Notes: generated by a model not told the origin, from the letters alone. Numbered from the stretch's first letter, positions 9,878 through 22,905 are shown. The stretch is DNA of 64,000 bases from Rhinopithecus roxellana (GCF_007565055.1 NC_044552.1:150617859-150681858); one strand, 5' to 3'. Translations and numbers: made by a program.

Positions 9878-12434
9878 AGGCTCCACATGCCTGATCAGTC
9901 ATCTCATCAGGGTTTCTTTTGTTTGGTGTGGCTTCCTGGCAGCTGTTGTTTCTTTGGGATGCTAAGAGGAGGGGAGACTGCTTTCTTCAGATGTGTGTAT
10001 TCCGCTGTGTTGAGGAAGCTGGCTGCTCAGAGGACGCAGGTGCAACTCCAGACTCCCCAGAGGCCGAGTGTGCGGCCTGGCCCTTGGCAACATGGCTCCT
10101 GTGCTTCCTAGCAGAGGCCCCACCCTGCACAGCCTGAGGAGAAGGCTCAGTCCTAAAGTGACCACCAACTCGGGGTGGAATCTGATGTCACAGGGTGCAA
10201 GTGGGGCAGACAGAGAATGACATAAGGAACCAAGCACAGTCACACACCTTTCACACTGTTGCTTCCAACTTCAAGATTGGGCCGGATCTGGCAAGAAATG
10301 CTTTCAACTCCATAGGAACAAGTCCTTGGATCAAAAGCAAAGGAAGCCGACTTATATGTATTTACGCGGAGTAACTCACTTGGAGGAAGCACCTTTGTTT
10401 ACCCTTCATTGAAAGAGTGCAGGACCACCCCATCCGCCTCTGGCCCAGGACCATGCTAAGGACCACGGCTCGCATCCTGCAGGCGTGGGGTGTGGAGAGC
10501 AAGTCCGGGACCCTGGTGGCCAGTTACGTGCCCACCAAGAGAGATGGCCACACTGAGAACCACAGGGGCTGAAGAAACCTCTGCTTCAGTTCCTGGCTGG
10601 AGAGAGGGGAGCCGTTATCTCGTGGGCAAGGCCTTCCTTTCTCTGTGGGAGAGGAGTTTACGAGGAGAGAGGGGCGGAGGTCTCAAGGAAATCATGTGTG
10701 ACACACAAACCCACAAACCCGAAATGACGGGCTCCCTAAGCAGTTCAGGGGGGCCTGGGAGAAGCCTGGGTCCCTGTGTCCCCAGAAGCCGCAGTCCCTC
10801 CCCAGCCAACCCAATGTGTACGCAGAAGCTGGGCCTGGCCGGATCCAAAGTGCACCATGGACAAGTTCCTTTCCTCTTGTTTAGAGCGTTGCTTTCCCCA
10901 TGATTCCTGGAGGTGCCCTGTTGAACGCAGGCAGGCAGGTGCCATGCATGTAAGCAGGGTTCTTTATGACACGCAGGGCTGCTCACATCTCGAGAGTCTT
11001 ACGATTAAGGGGAAAATAATGAAAACACAGAAACTCATGGTCTGGAGGGAACGCAGGCCCCCCGTGTTCCCACACTCGAGGTCAGTGGGTATGCCCTCAC
11101 ACTGGAGTGCCCCTGTGTGCCCAGAGACCTGGGGCTCTCTTCCAGCAGCCCATCTCAGGTTTTGTGTCCTAACCAGGCTGGGTCACCAGCCACAGCAGCC
11201 TGCCTGTTCTAGAGCTTTCTGAAGATCCATTACTGTCTCAGGCTCTCATAAATGCAAAGCTGTGCTTGCCCCCACCATCTCCCCCCATAACTAACCCGGG
11301 AGATGGAGAAGCAATCAGGATGGCCCCGCGTGGTCTGTGCCATGGTGACAGCAGGTGCCCAGAATGGAGACTCAGGATCAAGTGTCTGCAGGCAGCTCCC
11401 AGGCCAGGCAGGAGCCTCCGGAGTTGGTAGGGAGAGGCTGTGCAGCCTGAGCTGGTGTCTGCACCCCCAGAACTCCCCTGGGCTCCTAGGCTTCCATTCA
11501 GCAGCTGCCTGATGCGGGGCAGCAAGGATGCATTGGACCCCATCCCTGCCTTGTGGAATAATGGACCCAGTCCTAAGTACCTGGGAAAATGCCCTGAGAA
11601 TCGGGAAGAGAAAGTGGAATGGATTCAGGGCACCTCTCCTGACCGCTGACTGTGAACTGCCCCCGTGTGCCCCACCCCCTGAGGGAGGGCACAAACCCTT
11701 CCCTGCTCAATGGCGACCTAGGGGAGGAAGGGGCTCTGAAGGCTGCCTTTTCCACAGAGGAGTTCCCCCAGGAGGAAGCTGCACAGATAGCATGTCAGGG
11801 ATGTTTGTGTTCAGAGAAGCAGTGGGGGTTGGGCTGTGGAGGAGCGCGTGAGAAAGAGGATATCAGAGGCCCAGACGCACTGAAAGGCCTCTGCAAGGGC
11901 AGAGACGTAGGCCAGACATTTCTAGTTTGAGGAGCTCATGGGGTTGACAGGAGCAAGCTGGAAATGCCAAATGCTCATGTGAATTCTTCTGAGATATTTT
12001 CGGACGTGGCCATGCCAATTTTCAAACTGTGGAAGGAATCCGGTATTGATGGTTTGAGTTCCAGGTGAGCCCATCTCAGCCTGTGGGCACCACCATGCCA
12101 GCAGTACCCAGGGGGCCTGCTGCCCTCCATGGATCTGTGCGCCTCAGGGCCTGTGAGGTCAGAGGCTCTTGCACAATCTGCCGAGCCCTGTGATGGGCTT
12201 GCCGTTGCAGGCAGGCCTGGTGGCGAGAGTGTGGAGTGAGTCATGCCTGTGGTCCTTATGTTCTCCCCAGCAAATTCTCTGGGCTGTGTGTTACACAGAG
12301 TTCTGCCTTCCCTCAAGGGGCTCCAGAACTCCCTGCATGTGCGTGGTGCCTGAGGACCCCAGACCCACGGCAGTCCGACTCTCTGACGTTGTCTGACACC
12401 GTCTGACTCGCCCCATATCTGAGATCCTCAGACC
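9878..12434. other. Unassigned GC-moderate sequence
   Basis: No transposon or exon is recognised over 2.5 kb. Frames of up to about 154 codons overlap on both strands and show no domain or repeat-free protein similarity that I recognise. Confidence 0.5.
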
Positions 12435-12560
12435 CACCAGCACTGTCAGCATCACCTGGACCTCACTCTAGACCCACAGAACCAGAAGTTCTGGGGGTGA
12501 GACTGAGCCTCTGTTGGGTAACGGCCTTCCCAATGCTCTGACACTCTGCACTGTGAGAAG
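12435..12560 (-). mobile_element. MER5-like hAT MITE fragment
   Basis: 'gtcagcatcacctgg', then 'ccagaagttctgggggtg' and 'gcactgtgagaa' in the order of an antisense MER5 element. Diverged and shortened. Confidence 0.6.
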
Positions 12561-13464
12561 CTTGGTTCTAATTTTACCTAATTTCTCACCTGCCAACCAC
12601 TTCTACTTTTTTTTCCCAGATCTTCAAGGATGATTTCCAATATTCTCAATATCTTCTCTGAAGGCCTTTTCTCCTTTTTTTCTTCCCTGGGTGATCTTGT
12701 CCAGTCTATGACTGTAAATACCATTTATAAGTTGATCATTTAGAACCCAGGTGAAACCTTTCTCCTGAGCTTCCACCTCCAGCCATTTGTTTCTCTACCA
12801 CCTGTCTAGCCGGCAGCCAAAGCCATCTGCAGTGGCAGATGGAAGAGCTGTTCCCAAATATTCACTTCCTCTGAGTCATAAAATTATGGTTCCCCATCAC
12901 TGCCTTGTGTCCTGGCCCCAACATCTCCATGAGAGAAGCATGGACCCTGCCTTGTTGACTTTCAACTTGGCTGTACGACCAGCTCTGCTTAATGAGACGA
13001 GACTGGACGTGACCTTGGCTGTCTGAGCAGTCCTGACTCACTGACCCTTTCAAGGCCTTTGTTCCCTTCCTCTTCCTGAAATGTGCTTCCTCCAGATGTT
13101 TTCATGGCCTGCTTCTCCACCTTCTTTGGGTCTTTACTGGACCGTCACCTCAAAAATGCCACGCTGCTGCTCTTCAAGCCAAGCCTCCACCCCTCCCGCC
13201 ACCCGGCTCCCATCATCCTCTGCTCGTCTTCGTGCTGCTGGGATGAGCAGTTCTCCTGATTGTCTGCTGCTGAGGTCCACTGCTTTTAAAGGAGTCTCCT
13301 CACGGTTTGTTTCCGTGTCTCCAAACATAGCACAGTGTTTCCTGTTTTGTTTTCTTCCACAAGAGGCTGCCTATGTCATTGCTTCTGTCCACTTGGTTGG
13401 AAGGTCCTGGAATCAGCTTCCTCCTGAAAGTAGACCCTGTACATCCAAGATTAGACCCTGCCCC
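12561..13464. other. Unassigned non-coding sequence
   Basis: No confident repeat call. Bases 12940-13020 resemble an old LTR ('gctctgcttaatgagacg') but too weakly to name. Confidence 0.4.
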
Positions 13465-13575
13465 GTGGTGAGCTTTCTGTAGGCAGGAGCTGTCATCTAG
13501 CTCTCTCTGCCTCCATCACCAAACCAAGCACCTAGTTCAGTGCTAAAGCCCCAAGATATCTGCGCAATAGAATCT
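13465..13575 (+). mobile_element. L2 3' end fragment
   Basis: 'ctttctgtaggcaggagctg' followed by 'ccaagcacctagttcagtgc' is the order of the L2 3' terminus (gagggcaggg..., cctagcacagtgcc...). Confidence 0.6.
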
Positions 13576-14544
13576 TTCAAGAAAGGGAGATTTATAACAT
13601 GCCCAAGCCAATGTCTGAGAAAAGTCAATTCAACCCCAAGCAAACAAAGATGATATATCTATGGTAGGATGGCACAAGGAATTCCCATCTAGCTTGAGGC
13701 AGCAGCTCCTGGGTTTTTGTGCTTTGCATTCAGGAATAAGGCACTAGAATAGAGGGTGGCTCAGGGAGCAAATGGGGCTGGAAGAGAAGTGCCAAAAGCA
13801 ACGACACAAATGACATCGGGAGATGCAAGTTCACAGAGATAAGCCGGGAGAGAAGGGATGGAGGGAGGCAGTGGCTGGAGATGGGTGGCAGGGTGAGGTC
13901 CAGGCTGTGCTGTGCTGCACCCCCGGCTCGGCCCCCACCCCAGGGAGGGATTGGTGCGTCTAGGCTTGGTGTATGGTCCAAGGAGATGGATGACGCTGAT
14001 TGTTTTTAGCCTACCTCTTCTCTTAGCAGGGCATACACCCACCTGACAATTACTTAGTCCGAGTTTAAATTCTTCATCTCAGCCTAAAGAATATGACAGC
14101 ATCCTCTTACCCTTAACTAGTACAACTATCAAGAGCCTTCTGGGGCCTCCTTGGGGTAAACTTGGAAACTGCTCAGGCAGGTGGCCACCAATCCTTGGGA
14201 GTACAGTTTTTATTGACAACACATTCTTTTCTTGGTGACAAATCTTGCTTCTAAGAAGTTGTCCTTCAGAAACTGTAGTTTTCAGAACATGAGGCGGTAA
14301 CTCATTATAAGAAGCCTGTGGGTTCTACAAAAGAAAGCGGGGAAAGGGACCTATCTTGATGGACAGGGAGCAGAGCTGGTGGACTTGTCACTCACATTGA
14401 TGTGACTGATCAATCCAGGTGACGCTGGAATCAAACCAACTCCTGTGCAGTCCGGGCCAACAGCCCCCATATTTATTTGTAGAGTAGTTTGGTGATAAGA
14501 ATTGAAAAAGTACTTATGATATTTGAGTTTTCCCAATAAGTCTG
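13576..14544. other. Unassigned non-coding sequence
   Basis: No recognised feature. Confidence 0.5.
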
Positions 14545-14660
14545 GCCATCCTCATTTTGTAGGTGAGGAAAGAGACTTAGAGGAAGTGGGGGTCCGAGGT
14601 TGACACCAACCATCCTCTGGCTCTCCTTCCTGTGCTGTTCCTACTGCTCTCAGAACACCT
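14545..14660 (-). repeat. MIR fragment, antisense
   Basis: 'catcctcattttgtaggtga' and 'ggaaagagacttagagga' match the reversed MIR core. Confidence 0.6.
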
Positions 14661-16959
14661 GCATCTTGAATCACATGTTTCTCTCACCAGTTCTTTAAGC
14701 ACCACCAAGGAGTTAAACATTCTAAAACATTTGCCAAATCCTTGTCAAAGCAGGAGCTGGAGGCCGGTGCTTGCCTGGACAATGGCAGAGTCTGTAAATC
14801 CACTTTTCAATACCTGTGGCACCTGCGGGCTGTAGATGGCAGAGGACTCTGATTAGCTCCATGAACACCATCCCCGAGGAAACAGTGGGAGGCTGAAAGG
14901 GATGCAGCACTCGTGCATCAACATGGACTCGAAGGAAGCCTCCGCTGCTGCTTCCCAGTGTAGACACGTTTCCTGGCTGCTTGAAATATCCTCTTGGGCT
15001 TGTTAGTGGCTTTGAGCAGGACCGTGAGAGTTGGTCAGGGCAGGCCCAGGGTGGAGGGGAGTGGGGGCAACAGGGTGACCATTTGGGAGTTCTGCCCAGG
15101 GGGGCACTTATTTGTAGGACACTTCCAGACAGTTGAATGGATATAAAGACTAAAGAAAAAAGCCCAACAATTACCTTGCATGGATCAGAGAAGAAGAATG
15201 CCCAAGAAGCACGTATGTGTCAGTAGATGTGAACGGGGTCTCCCTGCTTGGGGACTGCCAGAGAGGTGGGGATGGCTGTTTGAAATCACGGAAACATTCT
15301 CTTCTGCCTTCCCTCCCAGTCTGCGGACCTCTCTCACCCGTCGGCAGATGTGCAGATGAGAATCTGGGCACCTGGATTCTGGTCTGTTGCCTCCTGCTGC
15401 ACACGTATGAAGGTGCTGGGAACCCCAGTATGTGGCAATAACTGTTTCTGAGTCAACGCTAGACAAATTGATTGCGTAGTCTGGGTTCTTCTGATTGTGA
15501 GATCCCAGTGTCACTTCAGACATGTGCCTGACAAAATTTCCCACACTGCCTTCTCTGTGCACAGCAAACATCACCAATATGTCTTGGTGCCTTGTCGCAG
15601 ATCTCTTCCCAACACAATGCTCCCTGCAGCTGCATCTGATGCAGGGAGTTGGCTCATGAGGATGAGCCTGTGGACCTGCAGGCTACAGCATCATGTGGAT
15701 TTGGAACCAACCAGTGTGCTGGGTCAAATGTGCTAGCTGACAACCACACCTCAGGGGGCTTTGCTGAGATGCAACCTCCAGACTAAGCCATAGGCACTGT
15801 GGAAATCTCCTTCCTCCTGGTGGGGCCAACAGAAGGTTGGTTCCGAGGTTCCAGTCTTATCAAACCCCCCGTGACTGGTTTCCTCCCGAATTCTCTCCTC
15901 ATCTGGGTCAGATGTCTGCGGTGCACGTGGCCTTCTCTCCCTTAACACAGTGGGCTCTGCTCAGCCAGCACCTCTGACTCAATGCATGGGTTGGTTCCCA
16001 CATGGGAGGTCTCATTCATGTTGCTTCCAAGCCTGGCGGGACAACACCTGCTGTCTCCAAAGTCTAAGCACTGGTGGTGCCCAAGGTGTGAGCACACAGG
16101 AGCCCGGAAGGAGGGCAGGATGAGCTGCTAAAGTGACCCAGCCAGCTCAGCTGAATGCGGCCCTCACCTCATTGCTTTATTCCACCCACTGCCGCCCACT
16201 GGCAGGAATCACTGGAGACACATTTTTATCTTGTATGAGGTCTCAAATTTGTGTTCTTTGAGTTAAAAAAGAGAATTGTGTATTTTCTTCGATCTCCCTT
16301 AGATGGCACCGCACTGTCTGGGAGGAGAGCACCAGTGCCAGCTGGGGCAGGAGGTCTGGGGTCAGAGTCAGCACCCAGGGCAAGAGGGCTGGGGCCGGAG
16401 TCCAGCAGCTGAGTACGTTGGTCCCCAGGCTCCGTGGTAACCATGGCCCTGGCGTGGAAGCCATGGGAGGTGGTGTTGGCCTCATCCTCAGTCTCAGCAG
16501 TGAGACTGAGGTTTGCCATGGGCGGGGGCTGTGCGGGCCTGGGGCTAGTGTGGGTGACTCTGGAGACTGGGGAGGGGCAGGACTTTGAGGAGGGACATCC
16601 TGTATCTCAGTTTCTCCACCCCACTCCCTTCTCCTATTGTGCCACCTTGCAGTTCTGAGAACTGGTTCTTCTCCAACTTCTGTTTCCACTAGAAAGCCCG
16701 GGCTCTAGGAGTAAGCTGTGTGGCCTCCTCCCTCTTCTTGAGATGCCTTCCATGCGCTTGTGTGCCAGCAGCATCTCCTTCCATTGCAGACCTGAGCTCA
16801 GAGCTCCTCTCCTCTGGGAAGGCCACCTGGGTTGCTTCGGCTGATGTGGGCACCTTTCTTCAATGCCCATAGATGCAGGTGCCAACTGGGTCACTACTGT
16901 CTTTCAATTCTGTGGGTCTTGGCTTGTTGGAAACAGAAGCTGGGTTTCACGTTACTTGT
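14661..16959. other. Unassigned non-coding sequence
   Basis: No repeat or exon is recognised across 2.3 kb. A 148-codon minus-strand frame (16243-16689) is Pro/Thr/Ser-rich with no recognisable domain. Confidence 0.5.
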
Positions 16960-17035
16960 ATTTGCAGGCTTACCTTTGTACTGTTGTACCTGACACTCAT
17001 TAGGTGCTCAATAAACCTTTAGAGAATTCATAAAT
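16960..17035 (+). mobile_element. L2 3' end fragment
   Basis: 'ttgtacctgacactcattag' runs into 'gtgctcaataaacctttaga', matching the L2 terminal segment. Confidence 0.65.
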
Positions 17036-17474
17036 CAAGTGGCCTTCAGTTGCTGGTGATGAGGGAGGGACCCTCTGAAATGAGAATTACCTGCATTGTA
17101 GGGTGGGGCTGGAAGTCTTTAGAAAAAGATCATGGGATAACTCAAAAATAAAACCAGGCCTCTATGATTATTAAATCACCTTGGGCTTTTTGCTTTTGTC
17201 TGCCATGCCTGTGTCTGCCTTTGACATAATGGCTACCAGCACCAACACCACCGGGCACAAGATTCAAGATATAGCACTTTAAAATAAGCAACAGATTATT
17301 ATCCCAGCCTCGAATAAAAGTGTTGGTGTGAGTCTTTTATTTCCAAATTCTGTGCTTTCCCGTCACAGATAATCTAATTGGAGAATTTGAGTGGTTGTGA
17401 CTGCCATGAGCTGCCAGTGCAGCCCCCAGCAGGGGCATGGCACCCTTGGAGCACCCGTGACATGGCCAGCCCTT
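17036..17474. other. Repeat-poor AT-rich sequence
   Basis: No transposon is recognised. Bases 17110-17400 are AT-rich with words such as 'gattattaaatcacc' and 'agataatctaattgg', which could be binding sites. This cannot be shown from one sequence. Confidence 0.35.
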
Positions 17475-17575
17475 TCCTCAGGGCCTCTGAGCCCCTTGTG
17501 GGCAGGGCCATCTTTATATCTCTCTTTTTTCCCAGCCCATAATTGACACTAAGTAAAATTCAAGAATATTTGCCG
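17475..17575 (+). mobile_element. L2 3' end fragment
   Basis: 'cccttgtgggcagggccatc' followed by 'aattgacactaagtaaaatt' and 'caagaatatttgcc' follows the L2 3' order. Confidence 0.6.
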
Positions 17576-18956
17576 ACAAGCTTGGCGGTGATTTAAGAGA
17601 GGCTGTTTGCGATCTTGTCTGTGATGCTAACCTGATCTTTGGGAGGAATGCTTAGCACCAGGTGTGATCTTTCCATTCGATGGTCTGTAAGCGTTTTCTG
17701 GAGGAAAACTCCCAGAAATCATCTGAAGAATCAGAAGCTCCCTCCCCATTGCCTGTCAGGGTGCAGTAAAGAGCCCCTCATAGCAGCAGATGAGTGAGTT
17801 TGCTTCACTCTGGGGGAATGGGGAGAAAAGCAGGAAATAGAGAAAGCCAGGATGTCTGGTAATATCTTTGGGAGCACATATGTTTACAGGTCTGGGTGAC
17901 ACTCAGAAGTGAGAAGGTTTTTTGCCACCTATGGCACCAGGAGGCCTCTCTGGCCTGTGTCACCTGCCGTGACGGGTTTGTCTCCTCCTCTTCTGTGGGA
18001 AATGACAGGCACTCCCTAGGTAATCCAGGGTCCAGTCTGGCAATGGCTGTGACAGCTGAGGCTTGCAGAACCCGGAAGGAAGAGGCCAACTCGAGACATC
18101 ACTGCCCTTCCCTGTGCCGGGAAGGCTCAACACAGACAGAGAGATACCTGCAGGAAAGGGCGGCTGCAGTGGGAATGTGGACTGAAGCTTAGATGAAATA
18201 AGTACACAAAGAACGCTCAGAATCTGACTCATTATATTATATAGATGATATCACAGACACCTGCTGTAATTGGAAGACAGTGCACAGCGACCTTGAAAAG
18301 GATCAAGTCCAGACGGGTGATTAATTGGTCAATGTGTATGCAACATGGGCAGCTTGGACTCTGACACTTTGCGCAGGAGACGGTCGTCCAAGGATCACAG
18401 CTATGACACATTATTTCTTAGTGACAGATAATAGAATAAAATCATCTTTATAAGCATTTACCTATTTTTTTAACTTCACATTTTCTATAAAAGTATTGTT
18501 ATTATTATTATTATTAACAAGGAAGCCTTAGCACTGAGTCTCACTTGTTGCTTCTGTGAGGCGCTCATTCGCATGTTCCTGGGAGCGCCCTGCCCAGGAC
18601 CTGCTGGCCGGGTGCAAACTCTGCTCTTGGACCAGGAACAGACGGGAGGCCTAGTGCTGTCCTGCCTCCTCAACAGAAGCCTTGGAGAGAACAGTGAACG
18701 CACACAGCACCTGCAACCAGGGGTGGGAGGGCCAGGAGAGTGCTGGGAGGGGAGGGCTGTGGGGAGGGTGGATGGACTGCAGAGGTGTCCCCAGGATGCT
18801 TAACAGAGAGCCGCAGGCTGATCTAACAACAGGAATTCTCTCTCTTGGTCCCAAATCCAAGAGTGGAAGGCTGGCTGGCTCCCTCGAAGGCTTAGAGACA
18901 GGGTCTGCTCCAGGCTTCCCACTGGGCTGTGGCTTCTCCCTGGCCCCTTCACGTCA
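17576..18956. other. Unassigned sequence with a short ATT microsatellite
   Basis: The one tandem feature is an ATT/TTA run at about 18495-18516. Otherwise no repeat or exon is recognised. Confidence 0.5.
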
Positions 18957-19158
18957 CCTTCCCTCTGCACCCAGTCTCTGCGTCCAAATTCTCCCTTCTC
19001 ATGAGGACATTGATGGTATTAGATTAGGGCCTGCCTGAATGATCTCATTTTTAACTTGATTTCCTCATTAAGGCCAAGTTTTCGCATACAGTCACATTTT
19101 GGGGTACCTTAGGACTCCAACTTGTCTTTTTAGGGAGACACAGTTTAACTCCTAACAG
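18957..19158 (-). mobile_element. MLT1-like LTR fragment, antisense
   Basis: 'tctgcgtccaaattctccc', 'gatgatctca...ttaacttga'-like order and 'gtcacattttggggtacctt' followed by 'cagtttaactcctaacaggg' correspond to the reversed first half of an MLT1-type LTR. Confidence 0.7.
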
Positions 19159-19287
19159 GGCCAGTGCAAGGGTGCCTGGTGTTTGGTTGTCAGTCTCCAG
19201 CCCAGCCATTGTGGAGAGGATCTTTTGAGGGGCTCAGCCATGCAGGTGAGGAGGGGGATGGGGCAGAACCACCATAAGGGACTCGGT

Positions 19288-19451
19288 GGGAATTTGTGTG
19301 GCAGTGCCAGGCTGTGGAGATGGTTGGATGGGAATTTGTGTGGCAGTGCCGGGCTGTGGAGATGGGTGGGAATTTATGTGGCAGTGCCAGGCCGTGGAGA
19401 TGGTTGGGTGGGAATTTGTGTGGCAGTGCCAGGCTGCGGAGATGATTGGGG
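19288..19451 (+). repeat. 42-bp minisatellite, four copies
   Basis: Four head-to-tail copies start with 'gggaatttgtgtggcagtgc' at 19288, 19330, 19368 and 19410. Lengths are 42, 38, 42 and 42 bases; copy 2 lacks four bases near its end. Copies differ at a handful of positions. The frames through it (repeating 'GICVAVPGCGDG') result from the tandem structure. Confidence 0.95.
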
Positions 19452-19532
19452 TGCACTCTCATCATTTAGTGGGTAGAGGCCAGGGTGCTTGTCCCGCAGA
19501 GTGGGGACACCTCCTAATAGAGAAGAGCTGTG

Positions 19533-19883
19533 CTTTAGTCTGTTCCACACTGCTGTAAAGGACTGCCCGAAACTGGGTAATTTTTACAGGAAAGAGGTTT
19601 AATTGACTCACAGTTCAGCATGGCTGGTGAGGGCTCAGGAAACTGACAATAATGGCGGAAGGGGAAGCAAACACATCCTTCTTCACATGATGGCAGGAAG
19701 GAGAAATGCCGAGCCAAGGAGAAAAAGTCCCTTATAAAACCGTCAGATCTCGTGAGAACTCACTATCATGAGAATAGCCCCCATGATTCAATTACCTCCC
19801 ACCAGGTTCCCCCCAACCACACGGGATTATGGGAACTATAATTTAAGATGAGATTTGGGTGGGGACACAGCCAAACCATATCA
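19533..19883 (-). mobile_element. THE1-type MaLR solo LTR, antisense
   Basis: Begins with the reversed LTR 3' end ('agtctgttccacactgctgt') and 'gaaactgggtaattttt'. Carries 'aataatggcggaagg', 'gatctcgtgagaactcacta' and 'atgattcaattacctccca', and ends 'aaccatatca'. About 351 bases is the usual length for a complete THE1 LTR. No internal region is attached. Confidence 0.93.
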
Positions 19884-22118
19884 GGCTGCCTCTGACTTAA
19901 ATCCTTCATGCCTTCCAGATGTCTCACTGGGTCCCTAGGCAGCTAGAAGTTGGCTTGTAATTATTGGCACTGCAACCTGACTCCATTTTGTATGGAAACA
20001 TAAAGAATTTTTTGCATGGCTTCAGCATACACTGAATGTTCCAAGAAGGTAACTAGTATAAAGATTGAACTTTGTTTTGTTTGAGAATTTTCTGGCAATT
20101 ATTTACCATCACGGGAAATCACGCCGTTGATATCAGTGGCCCTGCAGTCCTCAGGTGCCCGGTACCCTGTGCTCTCACACTTGTCATTCTCACACTCACA
20201 AGATGGTGTACAGAAATAAAACCAGGTGTCTATTGATCTACAATTCCTTATCTGTAACTCAGAAATTGAAACAGACTTGAAAACCCAGAGTTCTTTTCTT
20301 AATCCATTTAGTGCCAATATCTGACCTGAACCAACAGGGCATGCCCGGGGTGTGCAAGGCCCCAGGCAAAGCCTCTTCTGAAGAGCACTGTCTATTTAAA
20401 TGATTTGAATCACCTACAACCAGCATGTCAGTCCCATTCTGGCAGCCCAGTCTCACACTGATTGTGTGGGAAACATGCTGCGCCTACCAGTGGGAGCCAT
20501 CCTGGGCCAGGGCTGTCAGCCTGGAACAGGGCTCGACCACAGTCCCCAGGACAACCCCCAGGGGCAGCTCCCAGAGCTGGATGGCCCCATGCATGAAGTA
20601 CAGGGTCGGAGGGGCCACCCAGAGGAGAAATGGGAACGGGTCCTATGTGGGCTTAGGCGGGGCTCCAGGCGCTACTCTACCCGGGTGGTACCGCTGTGTG
20701 GGCCAGCCCCAGCACTCGGAGACATGGCAGGTCAGAGCGCGTGCTTCCGTGAGGTTTGCTTCTGGGGATTTGGGGCCATGGCACAGGACCGGGAGCTGCA
20801 TGCCCAACCCAAGGGGAGTCTGTGCTGCACTCGTGTGAGGCTACTAATAGCCAGTTTCCAAAATCCTGCTTTGTGTGATTACACGTTGTGCTTGGGAACC
20901 ACTAATGTGTTTGATTAGAAGGCGCTGCCCCAGGCCTTAACAGAGTTGATGGAATGTGCAATGTAAGGAGGCCATTTCCATGAAAAAGTCCTTAGAAATA
21001 TGAATTCTGAAACATATCTTCACTCAGGGGTTTTGGATAAGATTGGAGCCCTTTCCTCTAGGTTAATCATGCTTGAGAATTTACATACTAAATACATAAA
21101 CACATAATTTTTTTCAGTTGTTATTTTCATTTTATTTTTCCTTCATGTCATGGTAGGGGCATCTGTAGATTTATTTGTAAAATTCTGTATGTAGCTGGGT
21201 GCTGTTTTCTATGGATTAGATTCATTGTGGAGAGTGTCACACTATAAACGATGGCAAGACAGTGGCGGCAGGAGAGGGGAGGTGGCCGGAGACTGAACAC
21301 AGAGGCCCGGGGTGGACTGTCTCACTGTTGAGTTCAGAGGCAGGGTGGGTGCCTGAGAACCTCTCTGCAAATCCTTCCTGGCTCCCTGGACCAGAGTTGG
21401 CTCAAAGACAGATGGCGTGGGAATCTCTCTAGCTGGGGAGAATCAGAATTGGGGGTGCTCTGCTCTCAAAGGGTTTCGTAGGACAATTATTTAAAGCATG
21501 GAGAACATTGACGGAGGGATGAAATGAGCTGTGTTAGGACTTGCCTTGGAGATGTCCCAGTGTCCCTGTGGCTAGAAAAGCCCCGAGACTGAACTGTACC
21601 CAGGAAGACAGCAGCCGCTGCGAGGACGGCTCACCTGATGTCAGGGCAGAAATAAATCCTGCTGACTCAAGAAGTCAGGCCAGAGAAAGAATTTAAATTC
21701 ACATAGAAAGGGTGAACTGTGTCCTTATCAGTGTTTGGCACATCTGATAAAACAATGCCTGGCCACTGAAGAATTCATGAAACTCAGAGAAAAAACTAAG
21801 AAAGCTCCGGATATGGAAAACAGGGGAGAATCCAGGAAATGGCAGGCTGGCTCTAAACATCTAATGCTGCAGTGCCTGACTGTAGGTGAGCCCTCTGAAG
21901 GGCTGTGTTTCATTTCCAAGCCCAGTGATGCTTTCCTGGGAAAGAGCTGGACTCTACATCGCCTTCTGCTCACTCAGGTCCACTGTTCCCACAGCCTCAG
22001 GCTCAGCAGTGGACATGGCTTTGGGTCCAAATGAGAAGTGTTCCAAGCTAATACCATGGTCCCCAGCAGCTTCTTAGCCCCCTTGAAGAATCTCTCAACT
22101 CTTCCTGGTGGACCCAGA
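19884..22118. other. Unassigned non-coding sequence
   Basis: No transposon is recognised. Overlapping frames of 137 and 150 codons cross 20425-20918, a GC-richer stretch, in different phases; neither contains a domain I know. A Cys-containing 72-codon minus frame at 20099-20317 is likewise unrecognised. Confidence 0.45.
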
Positions 22119-22384
22119 TGTGTGTGTGTATAAGTGTATGTGTGTGTGTGTGTGTATATGCATCAGTGTGTGTATGTGTGTATACATGTGTTTGTGTATA
22201 AGTGTGTGTATATGTGTGTATAAATGTGTGTATGTGTAAGTGTATGTGTGTGAGTGTGTAAATCTGTGTATAAGTGTGTGTGAGTGTGTATATGTGTATG
22301 CTGTGTCTCTCTGTATGTGTATGTGTATGTACATGTGTATGCGTGTGTGTATATGTGTGTAAGAGTGTGTGTGTGAGAGAGACA
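22119..22384. repeat. TG/TGTA-rich microsatellite tract
   Basis: About 265 bases alternate TG with TA, made of 'tgtgtgtgta', 'tatgtgtgtg' and 'agtgtatgtg' words. Alternating purine-pyrimidine character makes it a Z-DNA candidate. It explains the His/Thr/Tyr-rich minus-strand frames. Confidence 0.93.
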
Positions 22385-22438
22385 CATTCCGGCCCAGTCA
22401 CCTCTGTTTCTCCTGAAACTGCATGATGGGACCTCACT

Positions 22439-22905
22439 GCTGTACTGGTCAGGGTTCACCAGAGCGACAGAACCAAGGGGAGAAGCAGAGACACACTGGG
22501 AGGAACGGCTGCCACCATCCCCGTAGCTGGTGCGTCACAGGATCTGTTGGGTCAGGTTCAGCTGGGGACCCAAAGAGGTGCGGGCGTCCTTCAGTCTGGA
22601 GGAGCAGCTTGAGATCGGGAAGAACCTGGGATTCCGCTCGAGTTCAAAAGCAGGAACAAAGCCGAGGTCCCACTTCGAAGGCTATGAGGCAGGAGCAACT
22701 CCCCTCTCCTTCGTGGGTAGGGGTTCCTGGAGCTTGTTCTGCTGCGGCTTCCGCTGCTGGATGAGCGCCCCCACATCAGGGAGGACACCCGCTTTGCTCA
22801 GTGCAGCTGATCTCGTCCAAAACACCCTCCAGACACACCCGGGATAATGTTTCAGCCGCGGCCCAGTCAGGTTGGCACAAAATCAACCACGGCAGCCCAT
22901 CGTGT
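22439..22905 (+). mobile_element. Class III (ERVL/MaLR-like) solo LTR
   Basis: Starts 'actggtcagggttcaccaga' with 'gcgacagaacca', the opening of a common mammalian LTR. It ends 'ccctccagacacacccggga' and 'cagtcaggttggcacaaaat', the usual closing part. The middle is CpG-containing and diverged. The subfamily cannot be fixed by eye. Confidence 0.75.

Noticed and set aside
8891..9902. Three overlapping minus-strand frames of 258-331 codons, Pro/Ser/Leu-rich
   Set aside because: They run through the G-rich purine tandem repeat, are open in all three phases, and have no domain; low-complexity artefacts.
19288..19451. Regular direct repeats resembling a CRISPR array
   Set aside because: The repeats are contiguous with no unique spacers, and the context is a primate genome; this is a minisatellite.
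20099..20317. Cys-containing minus frame resembling a small secreted domain
   Set aside because: Only 72 codons, no splice or promoter context I could support, and no recognised cysteine spacing.
20425..20918. Overlapping 137- and 150-codon frames as a candidate exon
   Set aside because: Both frames are open in different phases in GC-rich DNA, with no recognisable domain or supported splice sites.
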